Assembly: GCA_009667805.1 (NCBI GenBank)
Contig: CM019065.1
Coordinates: 22,161,822-22,225,821 of the forward strand
DNA from: Leptobrachium leishanense
Lineage: Eukaryota > Chordata > Amphibia > Anura > Megophryidae
Direction: 5' to 3'
Length of the DNA: 64,000 bases
Made by a program: the position numbers and the translations under genes. The notes beneath the pieces are model-generated. The model saw nothing but the letters and a program-made list of their open reading frames with translations, was not told the DNA's origin and ran no database searches. Positions 47,201 through 55,868 of the stretch are shown here, one piece after another (position 1 is the stretch's first letter; every line of letters starts with the position of its first letter).

Positions 47201-50200
47201 ACTGTGGCGCCCCAACCTGGCTCCCTACCGACCCACGTCCCGGTGAGCAACGGGGGTGGGGGCAATTCATAACCATGTTTGAGCTAATGGGGTCAATTCA
47301 TATCCATGTTTGAGCTAATGGGGGCAATTCATATCCATGTTTGAGCTAATGGGGGCAATTAATAACCATGTTTGAGCTAATGGGGCAATTCATATCCATA
47401 TGTGAGCTAATGGGGGCAATTCATATCCATGTTTGAGCTAATGGGGGCAATTCATATACATGTTTGAGCTAATGGGGGCAATTAATAACCATGTTTGAGC
47501 TAATGGGGGCAATTCATATCCATGTGTGAGCTAACGGGGGCAATTCATATTCATGTTTGAGCTAACGGAGGCAATTCATATTCATGTTTGAGCTAACAGG
47601 GGCAATTCATATCCATGTTTGAGGTAATGGGGGCAATTCATATTCATGTTTGAGCTAACAGGGGCAATTCATATCCATGTTTGAGCTGATGGGGCAATTC
47701 ATATCCATGTGTGAGCTAATGGAGGCAATTAATAACCATGTTTGAGCTAATGGGGGCAATTCATATCATGTTTGAGCTAATTGGGGCAATTCATATCCAT
47801 GTGTGAGCTAATGGGGGCAATTCATATCCATGTGTGAGCTAATGGGGGCAATTCATATCCATGTTTGAGCTAATGGGGGCAATTCATATTTATGTTTGAG
47901 CTAACGGGGGCAATTAATATCCATGTGTGAGCTAATGGGGGCAATTCATATCCATGTTTGAGCTAATGGGGGCAATTCATATCCATGTTTGAGCTAATGG
48001 GGGCAATTCATATTCATGTTTGAGCTAACGGGGGCAATTCATATCCATGTGTGAGCTAATGGGGCAATTCATATCCATGTTTGAGCTAAAGGGGGCAATT
48101 AATAACCATGTTTGAGCTAATGGGGCAATTCATATCCATGTTTGAGCTAATGGGGAAATTCATATCCATGTGTGAGCTAATGGGGCAATTAATAATCATG
48201 TTTGAGCTAATGGAGGCAATTCATACCAATGTGTGAGCTAATGGGGGCAATTCATATACATGTTTGAGCTAATGGGGGCAATCAATAACCATGTTTGAGC
48301 TAATGGGGGCAATTCATATCCATGTGTGAGCTAATGGGGGCAATTAATAACCATGTTTGAGCTAATGGGGGCAATTCATATTCATGTTTGAGCTAACGGG
48401 GGCAATTAATATCCATGTGTGAGCTAATGGGGGCAATTCATATCCATGTTTGAGCTAAAGGGGGCAATTAATAACCATGTTTGAGCTAATGGGGCAATTC
48501 ATATCCATGTTTGAGCTAATGGGGGCAATTCATATCCATGTTTGAGCTAATGGGGGCAATTCATATTCATGTTTGAGCTAACGGGGGCAATTAATAACCA
48601 TGTTTGAGCTAATGGGGGCAATTCATATTCATGTTTGAGCTAACGGGGGCAATTAATATCCATGTGTGAGCTAATGGGGGCAATTAATAACCATGTTTGA
48701 GCTAATGGAGGCAATTCATATCCATGTGTGAGCTAATGGGGGCAATTCATATCCATGTTTGAGCTAATGGGGGCAATTCATATACATGTTTGAGCTAATG
48801 GGGGCAATTAATAACCATGTTTGAGCTAATGGGGCAATTCATATCCATGTGTGAGCTAATGGGGGCAATCAATAACTATGTTTGAGCTAATGGGGGCAAT
48901 TCATATCCATGTGTGAGCTAATGGGGGCAATTAATAACCATGTTTGAGCTAATGGGGGCAATTCATATTCATGTTTAAGCTAACGGGGGCAATTCATATC
49001 CATGTTTGAGCTAATGGGGGCAATTCATATCCATGTTTGAGCTAGGCTTGTGCACCGATTTTTTTTTCGGTTCGATTCGATTTTTCGGATTTTTAAACTT
49101 TTTGATTCGGCTCGTTTCGACCGATTTCTGTTTCGATTCGGTTCGGCTCGACTCGTTTTTCGTGCACATTTTTTCGGAATTTCGACCATTTTTCGGATTT
49201 TCGTGTCACTTAGCTCGTTTTTTGTATCGACTTTTCGTATTTTCGGAAATTTTCGTTTTTTTGGAACGTCTGTTCTCCTCGTTTCAAAGCAATAAATTTC
49301 GATTTGACACATTTCAAGTACATTCAAAAATTCAGAAAATATTTAGTTTCGGCTCGGAAAACTTTTCGGATCTACCATTTTCGGATCTAAAAATTTTCGG
49401 AAAGTCAGCCGGATCCGAAAACACGAATCGGGAAATTTCGTGAAAATTCCGAAATTCCGAAACCCGAAACGCACATCCCTAGTTTGAGCTAATGGGGCAA
49501 TTCATATCCATGTTTCAGCTGCACATTAGTGTGGGTTTTATTGCTGCGGAGCTCAGTGATATGCTCATATACTGCACATTCCATTGAGTTTTATTTCTGT
49601 GGAGCTCTGTAATGTGCAGTGTGTCAGGATTGTACAGTATTGGCAGTATCGGCAGTTTCCCACATTTTCCACTGGAACTTTCTGTGCCGCGGCGCAGCCT
49701 TAGCTGCAGTGAGTGGGTGATGGCTGCTGCAGCAGTGCGGTGGCCATCTGTAAGTATGGAGGGGGGGCACAATTCACTGCTAAACACATCCGATTTTAGT
49801 CGACTAAAATTAGACTAAAATTTATAATAATTCTGATGACTAAAATACGACGAAAATTAAGTGGTATTTTAGTCAAAAGACTAAAATGAAGACCAAAATT
49901 TAATTTGCTGTCAAAATTAACACTGGTGCTCGCACTTGGGCAGCATCACACTATTTATGAGTTTTACGTCGAACTATTTATAACAACATAAACCCTCTTT
50001 GTACCAGGCGCCTACGCTGTACGATATATATCTATATACAGTATATACCATTTTAGAAAAATAAAGACAGTTGACTTCCCTTAGGATTCTGGGTTATGCT
50101 CTTCCTCTACTGGTCCCAGACAAATACTGCCATCCCAGAGAGAACCACAGCACTGTATAAAGGCAGGGGAGTCCCAGTCAGCGGGCAGCTGGGAGATAAC

Positions 50201-51747
50201 CTCAGTAGCCTTTCTCCTTCTGCCTACTGAGGAAACAGTGTTCTATCACCCTGACCCTAATCACCCTGTTACGTATGGTTTGTTCGTGGTCATAGTGATA
50301 ACATCACACAAATTCTTGACTTTGTTCAGTTCCGCTATATTAATCTAAGGCATTGTTAATAAAAACAAAAGGGTCGATAAGCTAGCGTGAAAGTGTCGTG
50401 TTGTAGGACACAAGTTTTTGAGTGTATGCACTGTGAAGTTGTCTATAGTACCTTGTTGATTGGTTGATAATATATACCCCACAACAGAAGAGAAGAAAAT
50501 AGAATATCCTAGCCCAGACTGACGTCATACAGACATTAGAAAGAACCAGGAATTGTTCTTCACAGCAGGGAGATCACAAAAGCAGCATGTATGAAGTTCA
50601 CTGACGAACGGGTGCTCTTGGGTCCATTGGACCAATCACTAACAATACCTTCATAAACCAAAACGGCACCAGGCACTCCAGACAAATTGTGGCGTTTATT
50701 GAGGACATGCAACGTTTCATTCACATGGACCTTTCTTAAGCGTGAAGTAAGGTCCATGTGACCGAACCATTGCATGTCCTCAATAAATAAACACCACTAT
50801 TTTTCTGGAGTGCCTTGCGCCAATTTGGTTTATAGTAGAACCAGGAATAATCACACCTAAGGTTTGTGTTGCCTGCAGTAATCGAAGGAAGCCATAAGAT
50901 GTAATTTGTGTACTGACATGTAAAGATTTAGAAGAGGTAGTCTTCAACTTCACTACCATGTGATTTTCCAAAAATCCACTGTCAGGAACTAGTGGTCTCT
51001 TGGAAAATCATTTTGAATAAATTATACAGTAAGAAATATTTGGGAATATTCACAGTATTAGTATTCCTTACTGTAATAACCTATTCAGCAGGCAGCTGTT
51101 GCCATTTTCTGGCCAAAAGGAGTTAATGCAGGTAGAACTTCAACATGTGGCTCTGTGCATCGGCTGGGGAGAAAACCCGATATGTCAGAACACTCCTTAG
51201 ACAATTTTAAACCATTTTAGCACCTTGGGCATTATGCTCACATGACTAAAAGTTTGGAGTCCAAAGGCAAACAAAATTTGTTTGCAACAAACGAGTTTCA
51301 TTTACAATCATAGAGTGTAGCCCCAGCTTGTGTTAACACGATCTCGGGCTCCTGTGCCTGCTACCGCTGACCATGTATACATATATAGAGGATCATTAAA
51401 TTAAGAGATATTTCAGAAAAATGCACTAAACAGACAACCTAATACCATTCATAGGGCTGTAACAAATGGACATTGATACAGTATGATCAAACATCAACTT
51501 TGTAAGAGCATCATAAATCCTCTTACATTGTACACTTGGTTCTTGGTGGCTTCTCATTGAAGAGGACCTGTTGATAGACATTTCCAAGATGCAATGGTAG
51601 CAGCACTCCTATCATGATATCTCCAGGTTGTATCATTCCATTGAGCTGTGTGACAGGCAGCCTGCATCGCTGGTCTTCAGAGTGAAGTACTGGAATGAGG
51701 AGGATCATAACCAAGCATCTCCAGATTGCTTTGTACAGACAGGCCAT
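22302..51747 (-). CDS. V2R gene A, vomeronasal type-2 receptor, complete six-exon gene (span)
   Basis: Family C GPCR expected in the plasma membrane of vomeronasal or olfactory sensory neurons, where it would bind peptides or amino acids. The exons are 51527-51747, 44464-44755, 33954-34784, 30880-31107, 28022-28145 and 22302-23206. Their lengths (221, 292, 831, 228, 124, 905) follow the classical V2R/CaSR-like six-exon plan, with phases 2, 0, 0, 0 and 1. Joined they give 2601 nt, or 866 codons plus stop, with no frameshift or internal stop. Domain order is signal peptide, Venus-flytrap ligand-binding domain (exons 1-4), cysteine-rich domain (exons 4-5), then seven helices (exon 6). All introns are GT-AG except the last, which starts with GC. 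The introns are full of transposons. The gene looks functional; no expression evidence is available here. Confidence 0.93.
23728..24622. mobile_element. CAGGGTTATTC-ended element in gene A intron 5
   Basis: Begins CAGGGTTATTCAAAGAGATC and ends CTCTTTGAATAACCCTG. Same internal blocks as 15454-16371. About 895 bp, non-coding. The preceding ~75 bp (23650-23727) are repeated in front of the partial copy at 28850. Confidence 0.85.
25440..27410. repeat. 26-bp minisatellite inside the hAT-type element
   Basis: About 75 units of CCCCCAGCTCATATGGGTAT with ATATTG, with variants (ATGGTTATA, CACATGAGTATACATT, CACATTGGTATAAATT). Variants recur in the same order in blocks of several hundred bp, for example around the word TTGCCCAGGGCCCCAGCTC (25644, 26058, 26272, 26508, 26820, 27036, 27268), so it has a higher-order repeat. 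The many long ORFs across it are by-products of the period. Confidence 0.95.
27471..27617. repeat. GC-rich palindrome next to the minisatellite
   Basis: Arms GAGGTGAGCGGCCGCTGACA and its near-complement at 27598-27617 enclose further paired segments (GGATAGGAACCACCTGACCA with TGGTCAGGTGGTTCCCATCC). It would fold into a hairpin of about 60 bp per arm. Confidence 0.8.
28022..28145 (-). CDS. V2R gene A exon 5 (cysteine-rich NCD3G domain), GC donor
   Basis: A 124-bp exon, exactly the usual V2R exon 5 length. On the minus strand it reads [14 protein letters not shown], then [20 protein letters not shown]: the CSxSC, CCF and CPxGE cysteine pattern of the nine-cysteine domain that links the flytrap to the helices. 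The acceptor is CTCTAG|GTTCC at 28145. The exon ends ACAG followed by GCAAGT, the consensus for the rare GC class of donors. It ends in phase 1, and joining G to the AT that starts exon 6 restores an Asp codon. Homology, length and phase at both sides all agree, so the exon is real even though it is too short to stand out as an ORF. Confidence 0.93.
28776..29115. mobile_element. Partial CAGGGTTATTC-ended copy with duplicated flank
   Basis: From 28850 the sequence follows the left ~260 bp of the element at 23728. The ~75 bp before it (TTGTTCTCCATCAGTGTCTG and on) match the flank at 23650-23727. The right part of the element is missing. Confidence 0.65.
29342..30720. mobile_element. GTTATTC-type repeat copy, interrupted by a TTAA element
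   Basis: Left part starts GGGTTATTCAGAGATCGACA and holds the CCGAA-rich and AATGCCTGGAATTAATATATA blocks. The right part resumes after 30579 with AGAAACTTTTTGCTGCAAAT. The 29775-30579 element sits between. Confidence 0.6.
29775..30579. mobile_element. TTAA-flanked element, ~0.8 kb
   Basis: Terminal inverted repeats TTAACCCCTTCACTGC and GCAGTGAAGGGGTTAA with the TTAA duplication. Interior AT-rich with blocks (GTGAACAATAATGCTGCAC, ATGTGATAAAATGTG) that match the 36216-42612 copy in reverse. Non-coding. Likely a MITE of a piggyBac- or Kolobok-like family. Confidence 0.85.
30880..31107 (-). CDS. V2R gene A exon 4 (end of ligand-binding domain)
   Basis: A 228-bp exon (76 residues, phase 0/0), the canonical V2R exon 4 length. 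It begins [13 protein letters not shown], continues [20 protein letters not shown] and ends with VWTSGKQQ. This is the C-terminal lobe strand of the flytrap domain leading to the cysteine-rich domain. The acceptor is CACAG|CTTCTG and the donor CAACAG|GTAGGA. Gene B exon 4 is the same except for being two codons shorter around the KVGSYD segment. Confidence 0.94.
31518..32239. mobile_element. hAT-type MITE with 8-bp target duplication
   Basis: Ends TAGGGAGGTGCGATTCGGG and CGGTGCACAAGCCTA, with CTGTCTGA on both sides (31510-31517 and 32240-32247). Long inverted TTCGG/CCGAA-rich arms. A related copy is at 49043-49481. Confidence 0.88.
32563..32740. mobile_element. Fragment of GTTATTC-type repeat
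   Basis: Starts GGGGTTATTCATAAAGCGCC and includes ACCACAGGGTCCCCGAATTG, a block shared with the other GTTATTC-type copies. Incomplete. Confidence 0.5.
32905..33215. repeat. 52-bp minisatellite
   Basis: About six units of the form GTGTATGGCAATTACAGCAA with CACCTTGTATCTGTATGTGC and TGCATAATGCCT, nearly identical except in the last unit. Lies in gene A intron 3. Confidence 0.93.
33216..33953. other. Gene A intron 3, no recognised feature
   Basis: AT-rich intron sequence leading to the exon 3 donor. No element ends, ORF similarity or RNA recognised. Confidence 0.5.
33954..34784 (-). CDS. V2R gene A exon 3 (core of Venus-flytrap domain)
   Basis: An 831-bp exon, phase 0 at both ends, encodes 277 residues without a stop. 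It begins [13 protein letters not shown], carrying the Ser/Thr pair that family C receptors use to hold the amino-acid backbone. It continues [24 protein letters not shown] and [11 protein letters not shown]; the Glu in the last motif corresponds to a ligand-contact residue in CaSR-like receptors. It ends FMPWQ at donor CAG|GTAATG. The acceptor is CTACAG|ATCAGC. Several NXT/NXS sites are present. Length is identical to gene B exon 3. Confidence 0.95.
34785..35232. other. Gene A intron 2, mostly unassigned
   Basis: No coding feature. From about 35148 a GGGGTTATTTGCTAACCTCC start and GAATTTCACTGTAGGTGC suggest the beginning of another GTTATT-type repeat. Confidence 0.4.
35233..35812. repeat. 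Pair of ~155-bp direct repeats
   Basis: 35233-35395 and 35661-35812 share AGTACAGGAAGAG/AGTACCGGAAGAG, GCAACCACCAGATGTATC, AACATAACAAGAAAAAAAGG and ACACAATTAGAGG. The ~265 bp between them are non-coding. This may be a duplicated SINE or a small terminal-repeat element; class unknown. Confidence 0.6.
35816..36215. mobile_element. TATTCACTAA-type repeat fragment
   Basis: Begins GTCTATTCACTAAGCCGTTA and contains the TTCGACAGGTATAAACAGGC and CCCATAGGTTTCAATGT blocks that mark this window's GTTATTC-type repeats, then a poly-T-rich part. Right border set by the TTAA element at 36216. Confidence 0.5.
36939..37943 (+). pseudogene. L1 ORF1 (RNA-binding chaperone), one stop
   Basis: An open frame of 335 codons with a single TGA at 37470-37472. 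Order: basic, Pro-rich N-terminus, a coiled coil (about residues 75-150), then the hallmark [17 protein letters not shown] that opens the RRM-like domain, and the C-terminal domain with RVHRIPKPR. In an active element it coats L1 RNA. After the stop the frame continues undisturbed, so one substitution inactivated it. Confidence 0.88.
38490..42253 (+). pseudogene. L1 ORF2 (endonuclease and reverse transcriptase), broken
   Basis: About 1250 codons. APE endonuclease: [17 protein letters not shown] and SDHAPI are all intact (residues 1-235). Reverse transcriptase: [41 protein letters not shown] and LFADD (about residues 460-770). The C-terminal Cys/His motif CWRC...HVWWSC lies near 41870-41910. 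Defects: TGA at 40302 after AEKAFD (a CGA-to-TGA change is likely, as LINEs usually have Arg there), a frameshift between about 41340 and 41415, and TGA at 41699. The start gives [11 protein letters not shown], usual for the domain. Confidence 0.93.
42756..43654. mobile_element. CAGGGTTATTC-ended element, inverted orientation
   Basis: Begins CAGGGTAATTCAAAGAGAAT and ends CTCCTTGGATAACCCTG. Interior blocks match 15454-16371 in reverse. About 0.9 kb, in gene A intron 2. Confidence 0.85.
43991..44451 (+). pseudogene. RPS25: RPS25 processed pseudogene
   Basis: Intronless copy of ribosomal protein S25 mRNA: ATG at 44024 ([10 protein letters not shown]), then after a one-base net frameshift near 44050 the frame reads [58 protein letters not shown] and [20 protein letters not shown], stop at 44388. 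The RAALQELLS segment of the parent is changed to RPFRQDQIN. Remains of the 5' UTR, a 3' UTR with AATAAA and a poly(A) tail are present. The target duplication AAAAACNCGTACCTGTGG flanks it (43973-43990 and 44452-44469). Inserted by L1 machinery, antisense to V2R gene A. Confidence 0.95.
44464..44755 (-). CDS. V2R gene A exon 2 (ligand-binding domain)
   Basis: Encodes 97 residues of the LIVBP-like domain: [20 protein letters not shown], then [14 protein letters not shown], a hallmark of family C receptors, and ending YSYPQ. The acceptor is CCCAG|GTTCC at 44755 and the donor CACAG|GTACG at 44464. The length of 292 bp is identical to gene B exon 2 and typical for V2R exon 2. An RPS25 processed pseudogene lies immediately downstream, and its target-site duplication copies the last bases of this exon and the donor site (43973-43990). 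Confidence 0.92.
45030..46234 (-). mobile_element. Tc1-like transposon, left end missing
   Basis: The right end GCGAATACTTTTGGCAATATAGTG is followed by TA. The same terminus makes the 80-bp MITE at 3721-3800. The left inverted repeat is absent: transposase similarity stops near 45040 and unrelated sequence follows. The transposase reads on the minus strand. Confidence 0.85.
45040..46097 (-). pseudogene. Tc1-like transposase pseudogene
   Basis: Starts [20 protein letters not shown] and contains the HTH region ([10 protein letters not shown]), the basic GRPCKLTEQ hook, [18 protein letters not shown] and the C-terminal [20 protein letters not shown]. Several frameshifts and stops (for example near 45770, 45590 and 45330) disable it. 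Confidence 0.85.
46235..46930. other. Gene A intron 1, unassigned
   Basis: No recognised coding or repeat feature between the Tc1 end and the palindrome. Confidence 0.4.
46935..47222. repeat. Large GC-rich palindrome
   Basis: Left arm GGGGCCACCGCCGGTTCCCC... and right arm ...AACCGGTGGGGGCTC pair over more than 100 bp (GCCTCTGTTGATTGAAATT with AATTTCAATCATCGGAGGC; GCAGCCAGCGGC with GCCGCTGGCTGC). The centre is CCTCATGTGACGTGTCACGT. It sits directly to the left of the 47240 minisatellite. Confidence 0.85.
47240..49520. repeat. ~31-bp minisatellite in gene A intron 1
   Basis: About 60 units of GAGCTAATGGGGGCAATTCA with TATCCATGTTT; variants alternate TTAATAACC, TTCATATCC and TTCATATTC, and GTTTGAG/GTGTGAG. 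It is interrupted at 49043-49481 by a hAT-type MITE and resumes briefly after it. Confidence 0.95.
49043..49481. mobile_element. hAT-type MITE inserted in the minisatellite
   Basis: Ends TAGGCTTGTGCACCGA and CGCACATCCCTA with GTTTGAGC on both sides (49035-49042, 49482-49489). Inverted TTCGG/CCGAA-rich arms. Same family as 31518-32239. The duplicated 8 bp are also part of the repeat unit, but the unit is cut at the same base on both sides, as expected for a true duplication. Confidence 0.88.
49790..49925. mobile_element. Right end of a CAGTGTTAATTT-type element
   Basis: A run of ACTAAAAT/GACTAAAAT words ends TGTCAAAATTAACACTG. Reversed, this is a CAGTGTTAATTTTGAC end, which looks like a hAT terminus. 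A matching left end was not located, so it may be truncated. Confidence 0.5.
49934..50650. other. Gene A intron 1, unassigned
   Basis: No recognised coding or repeat structure. Confidence 0.4.
50655..50835. repeat. Foldback repeat
   Basis: AACCAAAACGGCACCAGGCA...TTTATTGAGGACATGCAACG on the left is the near-complement of TTGCATGTCCTCAATAAATA...TTGCGCCAATTTGGTTTA on the right, with ACATGGACCTT/AAGGTCCATGT at the centre. Non-coding inverted repeat of about 180 bp. Confidence 0.8.
50836..51526. other. Gene A intron 1, unassigned
   Basis: Intron sequence up to the exon 1 donor at 51526. Nothing recognised. Confidence 0.4.
51527..51747 (-). CDS. V2R gene A exon 1 (signal peptide, start of ligand-binding domain)
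   Basis: The exon encodes about 74 residues. The chosen start begins [10 protein letters not shown] and is followed by a hydrophobic stretch ending LLIPVLHS, a typical signal peptide with likely cleavage before EDQRC. A further in-frame ATG lies nine codons upstream (51774). The inner one is preferred because gene B exon 1, started at the equivalent Met, has exactly the same length (221 bp). The mature start has the family C pattern of a Cys, then a [12 protein letters not shown] strand. The donor is CAAT|GTAAGA. The exon ends after two bases of an ATG codon that is completed by the first base of exon 2, giving the sequence CTM-FHVE. Confidence 0.88.
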
Positions 51748-52640
51748 AATGAACCAACAAAACTGCAAATGCAAAAATAATTAGCCTTCCCTAGACCCAG
51801 TCCTAAGAATGATTTTAAAAGGATAGAATTTAGCTAATGGAACCATGTGTAACATTCAAAGAAACATCTAAACAAGAGCTAAAGCAGGTGTGATTGGTCA
51901 GTGACAACCAGGCTGGTTAATAAATGTGTCGAAGTCATTGGATTTATATAATCAGCCTCTTCTGTAAAATCATAGGAAATTGTATGAAAGTGATACAACC
52001 AATAGATTATATAAATGCTTGTGGTGGTTGTCTGTCAAAGGGGTCAATGACACAACAATCATGGTGCTACAGATACTAATTCCCCTTCAAACTAAAGAGA
52101 TCCTAGCAGCACAAATATTGGCACTCATTCCTCGCAATCCTGACCTATGGACCCTATGGGACCTTTATTTAATATCTTGATTAACAGTTTTGTACTTCCT
52201 ATCTATGTAATGATAACACCTGTGTGGCGATGATCACTGCATGATTGTACACTAGGGTTGCCAGAGCGGCCATGTTTTCCTGGACACATATTACTATTTC
52301 ATGCAGAGGGGAGCATATAACATGCGTAATTCATATGGTACAGGAAAAAAATCAAGGCAGGTCATCTGAGACTCCCTTTTGAGTTCTTAACTGTAGCGTA
52401 TGGATTCTACATGTTGTGGGGTAACCGCATGGTCGATCTGGCAGCCCTATTGCACACCCTTACCTCATCTATTGAATATGTGATTGTGATTTGGTCTGAA
52501 TAATGATTTCTGCTCATCGTGTACTGCCATTACCAACTGCATGATTTTTCCAGACATTTCAAAAGCCTTGTCCCTTTTTCTTCTCTGTATCTCCTACAAT
52601 CCTTGTGAGAGCATTCAATAAATATTAATGAACATCATAT
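51748..52640. other. Upstream region of gene A
   Basis: Should contain the gene A promoter; no core element can be called with confidence. The words GTTTTCCTGGACACATATTA (52273) also occur at 952, in the left part of the window, so a small interspersed repeat is present at both places. Confidence 0.35.
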
Positions 52641-54830
52641 TAAAAATAAAAGTGGTGTGAGACTGGATGGTAATGCGCGCCACAAGACTGATGGCTAGCT
52701 GAATGGCTGTTGAGCAAACAGTTTCATATTGGTCTTTCATATGGTCAGTTAGGTCCCAGTGACCACCAAAAGAACTTTCGGTGATTGAAAAGTGATAACG
52801 GTGAGCAACAGGTGGATCAGTAGCAGAATGGCCAGTCAAAGGAATGATTGATGAGCTTATGATGTTTGAATGATGTTTGATCGAATTTGAGTTCCACAAC
52901 ATTAGTGATATGAATCAGTTGGGCTACAGTGACCACTGAAAGAACTGTCAGCAATATAGCAGTAATAACAGCCAATAAGAGAGAGGTCAATAGCATAATG
53001 GTTAGTAGAACACCTGTTGAGCTGATCAAATGGTAAGTCATAGAATGTTAAGTTACAGAATGGTACTTGGTAAGGGCCATATTGGTCAAAGTGACCATCG
53101 AAAGACCTGTCAGGAATATAACAGAAATACCAGCCAGTATGACTGTCAGTAATAAAACAGTAATATTCCTCACGAACAGAGTGATCAATAACAGACTGGT
53201 GAGATGATATAATGGATGTCAAGTTCATAGAATGCTACGCCATAGAATGTTGAGATACAGAAAGGTCATAATATAGATCGAATGGAGCCAATGTGACCAC
53301 TGAAAGACCTGTAAACAATATAACCGCAATACCAGTCACTAACAGACTGATCAGTAGCAGAAAGATTCTTAAGTCAATTGGATAATGGAATGTTGAGTTA
53401 CAGAAGGTCAGTGATATGGATCGGTTAGATTGTAAGCTCTCGAGCAGAGTCCCCTTTCCTACTGTTCCATGCATTTAACTTGTATGTATATTTGTTATTC
53501 TGTGTCTCCGATTTTACAGCGTTACGGAACTTGTTGGCACTTCATAAATACCTGTAACTGTAACCAGTCACAGTAACATCTAAACATGTCAGCAAAATAA
53601 CAGTAACAGAACAGCACAGAATGGCCAGCATAGAGAAAGATCGGCGAGTTCGTAGATTGGTAAGTCATAGAATGCTGAGATACAGAATGGCCAATAATAT
53701 AGGTCATTTGGGTCACAATGACCAGTATAGACCTGTCAACAATGTAAGAGTAATACAAGACCGTATCAGATTGATTAGTATGGAATGGTCAGTAATCAGA
53801 ACGGCTTCTGAGTCAATTGAATAAGACAGTGTTGAGGTACAGAAGGTCAGTGATATGGATCAGTTGGGTCACAGTAACCACCAAAGATCTATCTGTAATA
53901 TGAAAATTAATATTTGTTAGTAACAGACTGATCAGTAACATAATGGTGAGTTGATAGATTGTTTGATAAGTCATAGAATGTTGAGATATAGAATAGTCAT
54001 ATTATGGGTCAATTGGGTCATAGTGACCAGCAGAAGACTTGTCAACAATGTAATAGTAATACCAGTCACTATCAGATTGATCAGTTACAGAAAGGTCATT
54101 AATAAGAATGGTTGTTGAGTCAATTGAATAAGAACATATTGAGTTACAGAAGGTCAGCGATCTGGATCAGTTGGATCACGGTGATCATCAAAGACTAACA
54201 GTAATAGAAGAGAACAGAATGGTGAGTATAGAGAAAGATCAGTAAGTTCATAGACTGGCAAGTCATAGACTGTTGAGATACAGAATGGCCAATAACATAG
54301 GTTGTTTGGGTCATATTGACGAGCAAAACACTTGTCAACAATATAACAGTAACACAAGACAATATCAGATTAATCAGTAACAGAATGGTCAGTAATCAGA
54401 ACGGCTGCTGAGTCCATTGAATAAGACATTTTTATGGTACAGATGGTCAGTGAAATGGATCAGTTGGGTCATAGTGACCACCAAAGATCTGTCAGTCATA
54501 TAAAAATTAATATTTGTCAGTAACAGAGTGATCAGTAACATAATGGTGAGTTGATAGAATGGTTGTTAAATCATAGAATGGTATGGCATAGAGTGTTGAG
54601 ATACAAAATGGCCATAAAATGGGTTGTTTGTGTCACAATGACCAGCAAAAGAACTGTCAACAATATAACGGTAATGGCAGTTGCTCACCGAGTGATCAAT
54701 GACAGAAAGGTTGTGGAGTTGATCGAATAATTTACGAGAAAATTTTGATTTTCAGAATGGTCAATGATATGGTTGGGTCACAGACGGACATAATGTTTGT
54801 TGTTAAGTAGCAGAGTTGTGTAAATTAGTA
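52640..54830. repeat. Degenerate tandem array, ~150-190-bp unit
   Basis: The phrases GATCAGTTGGGTCACAGTGA, CAGTAACAGACTGATCAGTA, AAGTCATAGAATG/TTGAGATACAGAATGG and GTCAACAATATAACAGTAA recur in the same order about a dozen times with many differences. Short ORFs on both strands follow from the repeat. An old satellite-like tract; no known family recognised. Confidence 0.75.
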
Positions 54831-55580
54831 GGTTCTGGGAGAGACAATATCAGTAACATCTACCTCTCAGGTTGTGTACCTCATCCTCCCTCTTCTTCAT
54901 GCATCACCATACAAGCCCTTTTTAAACGGAAGTCACTTATTATATTGTATGAGAATTAGCATCATCGTGTCACGCAGTCTTAATGCATCGATCACATATG
55001 TCTATTTGAGATGAGACTTTTAATAAGACTTGAATAGACGAGTTAAACCTGTGATTTCCCTGGATTATAAATTATCATAATTAAATTACCGGTGAGGTTT
55101 TCCAGTAATGATTACACCACTTGAGACAATGTGAAATGTAACATCCCTCCCTAGAGATGAGATGAGGTTTTTATAGAAACCTTCAAATGATAAAGAGAGG
55201 GGGAGAGGTAATAAAACGCTTTTAAGTGATGTGATGAAATTAATTTAGGATTTTTTCATTACATATGTCTCTGTGGGTTTATAAATCCAGCCTACGTTGA
55301 ATTTTTTTCTTGTCTTGCCTTTGATACGTCATATTGGGTTAAGATATCGGGTATTTGCACAGAAGACTACCTAGGACCCTACTAGACTTCTACAATTAGG
55401 TTTGAAGATTCTTATTGTCATCAGTGATTTCATTGATTAGGAGGCATCTGAATTGTAAATCACGGAGCTGCTGCACCATATTGCTTCCTAAATCAATACT
55501 TGGTTTGATCTGAATCAATATGAATCTAAATGGGTTTATTCGGATGACTGAAAACAAGTGCTCTCACTGTGCAGCGCAAA
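54831..55580. other. Intergenic, unassigned
   Basis: No gene, element end or tandem structure recognised. Confidence 0.4.
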
Positions 55581-55584
55581 ATGC

Positions 55585-55868
55585 CTAACCTTAAACCTAG
55601 TAATGAAACAAAAACAAACAGTAACCCAAACAGAAACCTCTAACCCTGATATAAAACAAGTAGAAATAGTAACCCTAACCCTAAAAGTAACCCTAACCCT
55701 TAATATGAACTAAATACAAATAGTAGCCCTAAACGTAACCAAATTCATAACCTAAGCAGTAACCCTATCACAATCCTAACCCTTACATAAAAAAGTAGAA
55801 ATAGTAACCCTAACCCTTAATAGAAACCAAGCTGAAATAGTAACCTTAACAGTAACCCAATTCATAAA
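55585..55868. repeat. Degenerate interstitial telomere-like CCCTAA tract
   Basis: Many AACCCTAACCCT-type words (55671-55698, 55813-55822 and others) are interspersed with AAACAAGTAGAAATAGT words, giving a period of about 40-60 bp. The vertebrate telomere repeat CCCTAA is clear but decayed. Confidence 0.7.

Noticed and set aside
50599..50640. CTGACGAACGGG as a hammerhead core
   Set aside because: No stem II or GAAA downstream.
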